Of a stretch of 24,015 nucleotides of DNA, positions 5,636-13,224 are shown piece after piece. The notes beneath the pieces are model-generated. The model was not told the DNA's origin. It ran no database searches and worked only from the letters and a program-made list of their open reading frames with translations. Every line of letters starts with the position of its first letter. Within the stretch, counting starts at the first letter, position 1. The translations under genes were made by a program, and so were the position numbers. This stretch comes from Chloroflexota bacterium (GTDB lineage: Bacteria > Chloroflexota > Anaerolineae > UBA4142): positions 1-24,015 of the forward strand of contig JACQGS010000093.1 in assembly GCA_016199405.1 (NCBI GenBank), in the 5' to 3' direction.

Positions 5636-7189
5636 TCACGCAATCTCGCTCGCGTACACGCGCACACGGCGGTTCGGCTCTTTGCCGATACTGCGCGAAA
5701 ATAAATTCGCGCGGCTCACCGCTTCATGCTGTTGCCGGCGCACGTACGCGGACTGCGGCTCGAGTTCCACCGAATTCGTGCCGCTGCGAATTTGCGCAAT
5801 CGCGCGTTCGGCTTCGTTGATCGCCGCGTCAATCGGATCGGGCTGACCGTCCACGCCGAACAAATCTTCGAGCATCCCTTCCATCTGCGCCAGCGTGTTT
5901 GAGCGCAGTACATACACCGGCACCCCGCGGCGTTCGGCATCCACGACAACCGGCGGTCTTTTGCGATAATAATTTTTCAGCGTGATCACCGCGTCTGCGT
6001 TTTGCAAATCGCCGACGACGCGCAACGGCAGTTGCAATTGCTTCGCCGCTTGCTCCAAGCGTTCCTGACTCAAGCCGTACGGGAATAATCGCAATAGTTT
6101 TGGACGCGTGCCTTCGCCGGCTTTGGCGCGGTCCGTTACGCTATCGCGTCGCCCCGGCGTTGCTTCGCGTATCGCGCCGATGCGCACTGCCGGTTCCGGT
6201 GTTTCGATGCGCACCTCACCGCTCGCATCCCGCGACCGAATTTCCGGCGGCAATGGACGATTACGCAACACGGCATCCACCGCGTCGGCAACGCTGTTAT
6301 GCACCGCGAGCCGATTGCGTTCTTGAATTTCAATGACGAGATCGAACGTGGGCGGGGCTTTGCGTTCGAGAATTGATTTTTGCGTATGCCGCCGCCGCGC
6401 TTCTTCATCGGACAGCGTCACAGATTGAATTCCGCCCACCAGATCCATCAGCGTTGGATTGAGCATCAAATTTTCCAGCGAATTGCCGTGCGCGGTGCCG
6501 ATGAGTTGCACGCCGCGTTCCGCGATCGTGCGCGCGGCTTCGGCTTCTAACTCGCGCCCGATTTCGTCAATGACGATCACTTCCGGCATATGATTCTCGA
6601 CGGCTTCGATCATCACTTCGTGTTGCAGCGCCGGCGCGGGCACTTGCATTCGCCGCGCTTTGCCAATCGCCGGATGCGGAATATCGCCGTCGCCGCCGAT
6701 CTCGTTCGACGTGTCCACGATGACGACGCGTTTTTTCTCGGACAGCACGCGCGCGGATTCGCGCAGCATCGTCGTCTTGCCGACGCCGGGGCGACCCAAC
6801 AACAAAATACTTTTGCCGGACTCGACCAGATCGCGAATAATTTCGATCGTGCCGTACACCGCGCGGCCGACGCGGCACGTCAGCCCAACGATTTTGCCCT
6901 GCCGATTGCGAATGCACGAGATGCGATGCAACGTGCGCGGCAAGCCCGCGCGGTTATCCGCGGTGAATTCGCCGATGCGCTCGACGACGTAATCAATGTC
7001 CTCGCGCGACGCTTCGCGCGAGTTCAGCATCACCGCTTCGTTCACATAGCGCGCTTCCGGCACGCGCCCCAAGTCCACAATAATTTCCAGCAACTCATCG
7101 CCGCGCCCAATCGCGCGGAGATTTTCTTGCAGGTGTTGGGGCAGAACGCTGAGGAGCGCGTCGAGGTCGTCGGTAATCAACTGTTCCAT
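5636..7189 (-). CDS. R3H-domain, SpoIIIAA-like AAA ATPase, 517 aa
   Basis: Single-stranded nucleic-acid-associated ATPase of the COG3854/Ycf45 type. An N-terminal region (1-115) leads to a RecA/AAA-like ATPase core. Walker A is GRPGVGKTT (132-140), then VIVDTSNEIGGDGDIPH, and Walker B VIVIDEIGRE (205-212); TAHGN follows, the sensor region. A middle segment (about 360-450) resembles a degenerate second nucleotide-binding-like domain. The C-terminal R3H motif is R484-x3-H488, which in other R3H proteins binds single-stranded nucleic acid. The length fits the full family. The biological role is not established for bacterial members. First gene of the operon, with promoter and possible operator at 7331-7359. 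Confidence 0.88.
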   Translation of the reverse strand: MEQLITDDLDALLSVLPQHLQENLRAIGRGDELLEIIVDLGRVPEARYVNEAVMLNSREASREDIDYVVERIGEFTADNRAGLPRTLHRISCIRNRQGKIVGLTCRVGRAVYGTIEIIRDLVESGKSILLLGRPGVGKTTMLRESARVLSEKKRVVIVDTSNEIGGDGDIPHPAIGKARRMQVPAPALQHEVMIEAVENHMPEVIVIDEIGRELEAEAARTIAERGVQLIGTAHGNSLENLMLNPTLMDLVGGIQSVTLSDEEARRRHTQKSILERKAPPTFDLVIEIQERNRLAVHNSVADAVDAVLRNRPLPPEIRSRDASGEVRIETPEPAVRIGAIREATPGRRDSVTDRAKAGEGTRPKLLRLFPYGLSQERLEQAAKQLQLPLRVVGDLQNADAVITLKNYYRKRPPVVVDAERRGVPVYVLRSNTLAQMEGMLEDLFGVDGQPDPIDAAINEAERAIAQIRSGTNSVELEPQSAYVRRQQHEAVSRANLFSRSIGKEPNRRVRVYASEIA

Positions 7190-7222
7190 ATGAAAACTAC
7201 TTTCTCCTTCAATACCTTCGTC

Positions 7223-7285
7223 AGAAACCCGTTTTCTGCGCCCCGCTCCGCTTCGCTTCGGGGATTATAAAGAAAACGGGTTTCT
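7223..7285. repeat. 15-bp-arm palindrome, copy A2, with 33-base loop insertion
   Basis: Arms AGAAACCCGTTTTCT (7223-7237) and AGAAAACGGGTTTCT (7271-7285) are identical to those at 3471-3503. The 3-base loop there is replaced by 33 bases containing CCCCG and CGGGG, which can form an inner stem. Flanking similarity extends beyond both arms. Confidence 0.8.
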
Positions 7286-7330
7286 CTCCACGCTCGCGCT
7301 CGATTTTTGGCGAAGATATTTCCGATGCCA

Positions 7331-7359
7331 ATTATACCACTTGCCGCAAGTGCGAGCAA
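7331..7359 (-). promoter_or_regulatory. Promoter of the R3H ATPase-tmk-darA operon with embedded palindrome
   Basis: Minus strand: TTGCTC (7359-7354), 17-base spacer, TATAAT (7336-7331). The spacer is almost wholly the perfect palindrome CACTTGC-C-GCAAGTG (7338-7352), a plausible operator where a dimeric regulator would block polymerase. The regulator is not identified. Confidence 0.55.
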
Positions 7360-7371
7360 CGCGACGACGAA

Positions 7372-7400
7372 GTGCGACGCACCTCGCAGGTGCGTCGCAC
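7372..7400. repeat. 12-bp-arm palindrome, copy B1
   Basis: GTGCGACGCACC - TCGCA - GGTGCGTCGCAC. The arms are identical to those at 20421-20449; only the 5-base loop differs. Confidence 0.85.
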
Positions 7401-7418
7401 GTTTGCCGCCACAGCATT

Positions 7419-7447
7419 TTGACAGCCGCGGGGGCGCGGTGTAGAAT
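7419..7447 (+). promoter_or_regulatory. Sigma70-type promoter of the KimA-like permease gene
   Basis: TTGACA (7419-7424), 17-base spacer, TAGAAT (7442-7447). The next gene in this direction starts at 7654, so the transcript would carry a leader of about 200 bases containing the repeat at 7485-7572 and the hairpin at 7600-7628. Confidence 0.65.
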
Positions 7448-7484
7448 ATCAATTGTCGCAGAAAGACAATTCAGTCGAGCAGCT

Positions 7485-7572
7485 AGCATTCTGAGCGGAG
7501 CGAAGCGCAGTCGAAGAAGGCACCCTTCGACTTCGTTCTGCTTCACAGAACTCCGCTCAGGGTGCGAATGAC
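7485..7572. repeat. Dispersed palindromic element, variant D2
   Basis: GCATTCTGAGCGGAG near the left end pairs with CTCCGCTCAGGGTGCGAATG near the right end. An inner stem is GTCGAAG with CTTCGAC. It is of the same general type as the elements at 594-675 and 21039-21123, a class common in many environmental bacterial genomes. Confidence 0.55.
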
Positions 7573-7599
7573 AAGTTATTCAATCGCACGGACAGAGAT

Positions 7600-7628
7600 C
7601 GCCCGCCTTTGAAACTAAAAGGCGGGCG
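7600..7628 (+). promoter_or_regulatory. Leader hairpin before the KimA-like gene
   Basis: CGCCCGCCTTT (7600-7610) and AAAGGCGGGCG (7618-7628) form a perfect 11-bp stem with a 7-base loop, ending 25 bases before the ATG at 7654. No T-run follows, so it is unlikely to be a terminator. It could affect translation or be another repeat. Confidence 0.4.
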
Positions 7629-7653
7629 AATTGCTTGTAACGGATAGCATCGC

Positions 7654-9738
7654 ATGGATCAAAAAGATAAAAACACGGAAGCCAGCCGCCCGAGCGGCGA
7701 CGCGTACGGCGAATCCGATTTTTTCGATCCGCGCCTCGCGCGCAAAGAAAAAATGCGCGGCGCGCACATCGGCGATCAGCATATTCGCGTCAAACGCTCC
7801 GAGGATTTCACCAGCGTCTCGCCCGGCTTTTTTCAAGCGACCGCGAAAGCCGTCACACCGCGCGATTGGATCGGACGCGCGCGCTATCGCCTCAAAGGCA
7901 TCTTGATCGGCGCGCCGCTCACGACCGAACGCGAATCGCACGAACGGCTCACCAAACTCAAAGCGCTCGCCGTCTTTGGCTCCGACGCGATTTCTTCGTG
8001 CGCGTACGCGACGGAAGAAACGCTTTTGGTGCTTGTTGTTGCCGGCAATGCCGCGCTCGGCATTTCATTTTTCACCGCGCTCGCCGTCGCGATTTTGCTT
8101 TCGATCATCGCGTTTTCGTACCGGCAGACGATTCACGCGTATCCGCAAGGCGGCGGCTCGTACAGCGTCAGCCGCGAAAATTTGGGGCAGCTTGCCGGAC
8201 TCGTCGCAGCAGCGGCATTGTTGATTGATTACGTCCTCACCGTTTCCGTTTCGATTGCCGCCGGCGCGGCGGCGGTCACATCGGCGATCATCGCCTCCGG
8301 CTTTGCTCAGCAAATCGACGCGCTCGAGCACGCGCTGCCGCCCAACTTGAATTTCAATGTTCTGCTCAGTCTCTTTTTCGTCGGACTGATCACGCTCGGC
8401 AATTTGCGCGGCATTCGCGAAGCCGGCAGCATTTTCGCGATCCCGACCTATTTGTTTATCGGCAGTCTCACGCTGATGATTGGAATTGGATTGTTCAAGA
8501 CCTTCACCGGCACGCTCGCGCCGGTCGAAGCGCCGCCGCTGTTGAAAATCGCCGAGCCGGTTTCGTACTGGCTGATCTTGCGCGCGTTCTCCGCCGGCGC
8601 GGTCGCGATGAGCGGCACCGAAGCCATTTCGAATGGCGTGCCCGCGTTTCAAAAGCCGGAATCGAAAAACGCCGCGGCGACGCTGACGGTGATGGCGACG
8701 CTCCTCAGCGCGTTCTTTCTCGGCATCTCATTTCTCGCGACGCACATGGGCTTGGCGCCGGGCGAAGAAACGATCATGTCGCAAATCGCGCGCGCAGTTT
8801 TTGGCACCGGCTGGCTCTACTACATCTTTCAAATCGCGACGATGGGCATTTTGGTGATCGCCGCGAATACCGCCTTCGCCGATTTTCCGCGGCTCGGTTC
8901 GATCCTCGCGCGCGATGATTACGCGCCGCATCAATTCGCGTATCGCGGCGACCGCCTGGCATTTTCGACCGGCATTCTCGCGCTCGGCGTGATCGGCGCG
9001 TTGCTGATCGTCCTCTTTGCCGGCGATGTCTCGCGGCTGATTCATCTGTATGCCGTCGGCGTCTTTCTCGCGTTCACGATGTCGAATGCCGGGATGGTTG
9101 TCCATTGGTGGAAAACGCGCGGAGAAAATTGGCAGACGAGCATCCTCGTCAACGGCGTCGGCGCGGTGCTGACGTTCATTGTGTTGGTGATCGTCGCGGT
9201 GACCAAATTCGCGCTGGGCGCGTGGATCATTATTATCGCCATCCCGCTGATCGTCGGCGTTTTCTTGTTCATTCATCAGCATTATGCGCGCGTGGATGCC
9301 GCGCTGGTTCGGCGCGCGGCTAGGCGCGTGCCAACAAAACTAAAAATCCGCGTGCTCGTCATTTTGCCCGCCGTCAATTACGCGACCGAACGCGCGCTCG
9401 CATTCGCGCGCTCCATCTCGCCCAACATCGCGGCGGTCACCGTGACGTTCGATCGAGCCACCGGCGAGCGCGTGCATCGAGAATTGCAAGCATTGGATCC
9501 GGCAATTCCGCACATTGTGCTCGAAGACCCTTACCGCGATTTTTACGAGCCGCTCAAACGCTATGTGGAGACGTTGCAGGCGCGCGATGCAGACGCGTAC
9601 ATCACGATCGTCATTCCGGAATTTCTCGTCCGGCATTGGTGGGAGCGCCTGTTGCATAATACCGCCGCGCAAACACTCAACCGGCTATTCCAAAAGCACG
9701 AGAATGTCGCGGTGGTGAATGTGCCGTTTCAGTTGTGA
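7654..9738 (+). CDS. APC-superfamily permease, KimA (YdaO)-like potassium importer, 694 aa
   Basis: Integral membrane transporter. A soluble, charged N-terminus (1-103) precedes the hallmark first membrane segment FGSDAISSCAYATEE (108-122). About a dozen hydrophobic helices follow to roughly residue 540, with SYRQTIHAYPQGGGSY (a re-entrant glycine-rich loop), SGTEAISNGVPAF and AANTAFADFPRL. The C-terminal 130 residues (about 563-694) are cytosolic and resemble the USP-like domain seen on KimA-type proteins. KimA of Bacillus imports potassium and is inhibited by cyclic-di-AMP. This protein is longer, mainly through its N-terminal extension. In-frame stop 7645-7647 makes ATG 7654 the first possible start. 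Substrate is inferred from family only; amino-acid transport is the alternative. Confidence 0.82.
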   Translation: MDQKDKNTEASRPSGDAYGESDFFDPRLARKEKMRGAHIGDQHIRVKRSEDFTSVSPGFFQATAKAVTPRDWIGRARYRLKGILIGAPLTTERESHERLTKLKALAVFGSDAISSCAYATEETLLVLVVAGNAALGISFFTALAVAILLSIIAFSYRQTIHAYPQGGGSYSVSRENLGQLAGLVAAAALLIDYVLTVSVSIAAGAAAVTSAIIASGFAQQIDALEHALPPNLNFNVLLSLFFVGLITLGNLRGIREAGSIFAIPTYLFIGSLTLMIGIGLFKTFTGTLAPVEAPPLLKIAEPVSYWLILRAFSAGAVAMSGTEAISNGVPAFQKPESKNAAATLTVMATLLSAFFLGISFLATHMGLAPGEETIMSQIARAVFGTGWLYYIFQIATMGILVIAANTAFADFPRLGSILARDDYAPHQFAYRGDRLAFSTGILALGVIGALLIVLFAGDVSRLIHLYAVGVFLAFTMSNAGMVVHWWKTRGENWQTSILVNGVGAVLTFIVLVIVAVTKFALGAWIIIIAIPLIVGVFLFIHQHYARVDAALVRRAARRVPTKLKIRVLVILPAVNYATERALAFARSISPNIAAVTVTFDRATGERVHRELQALDPAIPHIVLEDPYRDFYEPLKRYVETLQARDADAYITIVIPEFLVRHWWERLLHNTAAQTLNRLFQKHENVAVVNVPFQL

Positions 9739-9859
9739 AAAGTCTGGTGATAAACCATATCTCACCGCAGAGGCATAGAGACGCAGAGAAAACCAATTTT
9801 TGCCCCTGCGTCTCCGCGTTCCACTTGCCCTGACGGTAACGCAAGTGCCAGGGTCTGCG
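9739..9859. other. Intergenic DNA with fragments of a cgcagag-type repeat
   Basis: 9767-9795 carries a ccgcagaggcatagagacgc-type sequence and 9805-9822 its complementary partner (cctgcgtctccgcgttcc). The same repeat recurs in opposite orientation at 14694-14721. No gene is seen. Confidence 0.5.
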
Positions 9860-9865
9860 GTTGGT

Positions 9866-9985
9866 TTTGAACTTGCGGGTCGCACATTGGATCGCAAGGA
9901 ATTGAGTAATGCGCTCAAAATTATTGAAAGAAACCACGCTCGCTTACTCGAAGCGTGGCGCAAACACAAACAAAAAGCGGGCTAA
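9866..9985 (+). pseudogene. C-terminal fragment of a DUF4160-type protein
   Basis: The frame ending at 9985 encodes GRTLDRKELSNALKII then ERNHARLLEAWRKHKQ, which resembles the closing helix-turn-helix of DUF4160 proteins. These are often paired with DUF2442 genes. The expected N-terminal two thirds are absent: upstream is repeat-derived DNA. It overlaps the DUF2442 frame by 77 bases. Probably a truncated relic; identification by eye is tentative. Confidence 0.4.
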
Positions 9986-10286
9986 TTCTTCGGCGCAAAC
10001 GGTTTGGTACAACATTCCGTACCCCGCGTCGGCGTACACCTTCCCCAAAGAGGCGCTGATCCAATCCGCGCGCTGTGACCGCAACTATCTGCGCATCGAA
10101 CTCACTGACGGACGCGTTCTCTCGATCCCTTTAGCGTGGATTCCGAGTGTGCGCAATGCCGCGCCGGTAGAGCGCGACAAATATGAAATCAGCCACGACC
10201 GGCGGATGATTATTTGGGACCCTGACAAGTGCGCGATCAACGACGAAGTTCGCCTTGAGGATTATCTCGGTCCCCAAAAGAAATAA
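9909..10286 (+). CDS. DUF2442 domain protein
   Basis: The core (residues 47-122 of the frame) reads ALIQSARCDRNYLRIELTDGR, then LSIPLAWIPSVRNA, RMIIWDPD and VRLEDYLG, typical of DUF2442. DUF2442 genes commonly sit beside DUF4160 genes in toxin-antitoxin-like or mobile contexts; the biochemical role is unknown. Start uncertain: ATG 9909 is the only ATG but lies inside the DUF4160-like fragment, and the first ~35 residues look unlike coding sequence. The stop at 10286 is 4 bases before the next gene's ATG. Confidence 0.7.
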   Translation: MRSKLLKETTLAYSKRGANTNKKRANSSAQTVWYNIPYPASAYTFPKEALIQSARCDRNYLRIELTDGRVLSIPLAWIPSVRNAAPVERDKYEISHDRRMIIWDPDKCAINDEVRLEDYLGPQKK

Positions 10287-10290
10287 TTGC

Positions 10291-10626
10291 ATGAATGGCT
10301 TTGACCCGTTGCAATACAGGCACTATCAAATGAGCAGTCTATTTGAAGAAAAATATGACGAGTTGTTTGCCGAATTCAATCGCTATGTGGTGGAGCATTC
10401 GAAATTCGCCAAGCGAATTCCGCGCGATGCGTTAGTCATATTGCTAGCCAATAATGATCCTGAATTTAGTCGCGAGAATTTGCACCGCGTCAAGAAATAT
10501 CTGCGACACGATGACAAGCCCACGCGCCCGGTCGTCTACGTGCAAGTGGGACGCCTCGCGCCCATCAAATCTCGCTTGCGCAATCCGCGTTTGCTAACAC
10601 GCGCTCCAGAGTACGCATTATCATAA
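10291..10626 (+). CDS. DUF5647-like small protein, 111 aa
   Basis: ATG 10291 is preferred over ATG 10255, which lies within the DUF2442 gene. The segment LFAEFNRYVVEHSKFAKRIP followed by DALVILLANNDPEFSREN resembles the short DUF5647 domain. The C-terminus is basic (VYVQVGRLAPIKSRLRNPRLL). Four bases separate it from the DUF2442 stop, so the two are co-translated or nearly so. Composition is intermediate between the flanking GC-rich DNA and the AT-rich Argonaute island that follows. Function unknown. Confidence 0.6.
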   Translation: MNGFDPLQYRHYQMSSLFEEKYDELFAEFNRYVVEHSKFAKRIPRDALVILLANNDPEFSRENLHRVKKYLRHDDKPTRPVVYVQVGRLAPIKSRLRNPRLLTRAPEYALS

Positions 10627-10655
10627 TCCAACCGTGCTAAATGCCCTGCCGAGCG

Positions 10656-10683
10656 TTGACGTATGGGCACGCTGTGCTATACT
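10656..10683 (+). promoter_or_regulatory. Sigma70-type promoter upstream of the Argonaute operon
   Basis: TTGACG (10656-10661), 16-base spacer, TATACT (10678-10683). It is the best promoter before the pAgo gene and implies a leader of about 210 bases. That leader contains CAGGAGAACC followed by an 11-codon ORF (10744-10779), a GC-rich hairpin near 10814-10833, and a second 11-codon ORF (10872-10907) whose end overlaps the pAgo ATG. Confidence 0.6.
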
Positions 10684-10871
10684 TGTGTTTGTGAGTTTTG
10701 CTTTGTCCCTTTCACGGTCTCATAATACAGGAGAACCATTCAAATGACCGCGCGATTGGGGCACGAGAAAAACAAATAGCAATTCGTTTCAATGTCAAAG
10801 CACCTGCCGCTTGACGCGCGTCCGCGCGCGTTGGGTGATGGGTGTTTTTCAAATAAGCAAGCGGGACAAAT

Positions 10872-10907
10872 ATGATCGAGTTTCCTAGTAGAGGTTGGGA
10901 TGATTAG
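10872..10907 (+). other. 11-codon mini-ORF overlapping the pAgo start
   Basis: ATG 10872 encodes MIEFPSRGWDD and stops at TAG 10905-10907, eight bases into the pAgo gene (ATG 10900). This could couple translation, or may be chance. Confidence 0.25.
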
Positions 10908-13224
10908 AGACAGCTTTAACAACGCAAGTGACTTTGTTCTAAACATGCTGCAAGTAGAATATGATAACTTGAGCGTGAACGGTGAACTTCTCTCGTATTC
11001 TACGTCTGAGCACTTGAGGTCGCTCCAAGATAGAAACCAAGGGAAGTGGATCTGCAAACGCGCTGGCAGACGAATTCAAGCCGTCCCTCTCACTATTGAT
11101 GCTCAAACCCTCTCTGGGGAACCAGTTACCTTTTCTGCAACTACAGACTGGACACTTTTTGGGAAACTTCTTGAAGAGGGTGTAAGGCGGACACTCAAAA
11201 CCTTGTATCCCTCCTGTGTTGTCTCGAATTACGGCGAAGTTTTGTTGAAAGTAACAGGCAAAGGGGCAGATCTTGCTGAAGAAGTGCTAAGAAACCTTCG
11301 CATGCAGAAGCCCTCTTTTCTTAGCGTCTACAAAGTATATCATTTCGAAGCCGCGTACTTACGAGCAAACGCAAGTGAACAACCGGAATTTGGTCTAAGA
11401 GTTAAGCTGTCCACGAATTGGAGAATCAGATTGTCTATTCAAGAACTTGATCAGTTAGGAATTGACTTGACTGGTTGCTATGTGGTACCAATTCATCCGA
11501 CCCGAGTTGATGAAATTGGCAACAGAGCTGTGGGTGCTCTCCGGGAAGTAGACGCCGGAAAAGTATACCTAAATGATGCACGCGGCGTTGATCTGATTGA
11601 CGCCAACGAGTATACCGTTGAGGCGAGCCTAGAGAACGTAAACAAGTGTTTTGAGAAAATCTTGGGAACACAAAGCACATACGCAATCAAGTCTCTGCGA
11701 TCAACAGTGTCTCATTTCCTTGGGGCAGTAGAACAGCAAAAGAGAATTGCGGAAATAGGAAGAGCATTGGCTAATCAACCTTTCACCTGTGCACATAACC
11801 TCACTGCGAGAATATACTCCGAGCTCCAAAGGGCGAATACACAAACACGTTGCTCTCCTGTCTTATTTGAAGAACCGAAATACGTTCTCAAATATGGTGG
11901 ACCATCCATTAGCGGACCAATTGCGACTGCATTGGACGCACAGGGACCCTTTGATCGCGACAGTTTCAGGAAGACAAATCCTTTTATCCTTGTACTCACA
12001 CCTAAGCAGTATTTGGGCCAAGTCGAACAATTCTTGGGAAAATGGCGCGATGGGGGCTTGAGGCTCCCTTATTCAAAGGGATTCATAAAGAAATACACTC
12101 TGCGGGGCTGTGAATTCCACTTTGAAGATTTCGAGGTGTCTACGAACGGGTTGGCATCAGATTATGAAATGGCATGCCTCCAAGCTCTGCAAAAGAGCAG
12201 AGAACGCATAAAACGGTTCGATCTTGCTTTCATAGTCACAAGTGAAAAACACCGATTCCTGGGCGAAAACGATCCTTACTTGATCGCCAAATCGACACTA
12301 ATGGGCAATGGAATTGCGACTCAGGCAGTGGAGATCGAGACGATCAATACGTCAAGTGATAACTGGCCTTTCATCTTGAACAATTTAGCACTCGCGAGCT
12401 ACGCCAAACTAGGCGGTACTCCCTGGACCTTGGCGTCACCAAAGGGTCAAGGAATCACACATGAAGTAATCCTAGGGCTAGGAAGTGCAACCGTCGGAAG
12501 CACTCGTCTGGCGCAGAAAGAGCGATATGTCGGAATCGCAACCCTATTCAATTATGACGGTGTGTACTTGCTCTCCAAAACATCTCAGGAATCTACTCTC
12601 GACGATTATCCGAAAGCTCTCGAGTCCGCCCTCGTCTCAGGACTCGAACGCATTCAATTCCGCAAAGGATGGAGACAGGGTGATCGCGTTCGTCTCGTAT
12701 TCCATACTTTCAAACCACTTAAGAACATCGAAGTAGAAGTTGTCAAATCATTAGTCAAGAATAAATTGAATCAATTCTCGGTGGATTTCGCCTTCCTCGT
12801 CCTCGGCAACGAACATAACTGGATGATGTTCGATCCCGCATCACCAGGATTCACAACGAGAGGTGGTTCCGTCCGTGGCGTCCAAATCCCTCGGCGGGGC
12901 AGTTCTGTCATCTTGAATGAAAATGAGTTCCTAGTCTCAATGACTGGGCCAAAAGAGGTGAAATTCACTGATCAAGGAGTACCAGCTCCCTTACGGATCT
13001 ACCTTAATGGTGCTTCGACTTTTCGCGACCTAAAATATTTGGGTGAACAAGTTCTGAACTTTTCGTACATGTCATGGAAGACATTTAGTTTATCGTCTCT
13101 CCCCATTACCATCTCTTACGGCGACATGATCGCCAGGTTGTTAGGCAGACTCCGGCATATTCGCAACTGGAATGCGAACGCACTGGAAACAACAGAACTA
13201 AGCGAGAGTCTATGGTTCCTTTAG
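10900..13224 (+). CDS. Long prokaryotic Argonaute, catalytically inactive (long-B-like), 774 aa
   Basis: Guide-binding sensor protein. N-terminal and L1 segments (1-250) include GKVYLNDARGVDLI. L2 has EPKYVLKYGG (325-334) and GPFDRDSF (349-356). There is little room for a full PAZ domain. MID begins near FILVLTPKQY; the 5'-phosphate pocket pattern is present (Y460-x3-K464, T474-Q475), with the conserved lysine in YAKLGGTPW (K503). PIWI begins HEVILGLGSAT (521-531): the position normally occupied by the first catalytic Asp is Gly528. The segment expected to carry the RDG-type catalytic Asp reads HTFKPL (602-607). The terminal LPITISYGDMIARLL is typical. It therefore should bind guide and target but not cut. 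It is AT-richer than its neighbours, and the nuclease gene overlaps its last 13 bases. Confidence 0.9.
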   Translation: MIRDSFNNASDFVLNMLQVEYDNLSVNGELLSYSTSEHLRSLQDRNQGKWICKRAGRRIQAVPLTIDAQTLSGEPVTFSATTDWTLFGKLLEEGVRRTLKTLYPSCVVSNYGEVLLKVTGKGADLAEEVLRNLRMQKPSFLSVYKVYHFEAAYLRANASEQPEFGLRVKLSTNWRIRLSIQELDQLGIDLTGCYVVPIHPTRVDEIGNRAVGALREVDAGKVYLNDARGVDLIDANEYTVEASLENVNKCFEKILGTQSTYAIKSLRSTVSHFLGAVEQQKRIAEIGRALANQPFTCAHNLTARIYSELQRANTQTRCSPVLFEEPKYVLKYGGPSISGPIATALDAQGPFDRDSFRKTNPFILVLTPKQYLGQVEQFLGKWRDGGLRLPYSKGFIKKYTLRGCEFHFEDFEVSTNGLASDYEMACLQALQKSRERIKRFDLAFIVTSEKHRFLGENDPYLIAKSTLMGNGIATQAVEIETINTSSDNWPFILNNLALASYAKLGGTPWTLASPKGQGITHEVILGLGSATVGSTRLAQKERYVGIATLFNYDGVYLLSKTSQESTLDDYPKALESALVSGLERIQFRKGWRQGDRVRLVFHTFKPLKNIEVEVVKSLVKNKLNQFSVDFAFLVLGNEHNWMMFDPASPGFTTRGGSVRGVQIPRRGSSVILNENEFLVSMTGPKEVKFTDQGVPAPLRIYLNGASTFRDLKYLGEQVLNFSYMSWKTFSLSSLPITISYGDMIARLLGRLRHIRNWNANALETTELSESLWFL

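Noticed and set aside
7448..7653. Cyclic-di-AMP riboswitch in the permease leader
   Set aside because: The leader is largely a dispersed palindrome plus one simple hairpin; I could not recognise the ydaO core, so it is only listed as a check.
10900..13224. Short pAgo with APAZ partner
   Set aside because: The protein is 774 aa with N/L1 and L2 motifs ahead of MID-PIWI, and the partner shows no SIR2/TIR-APAZ layout.
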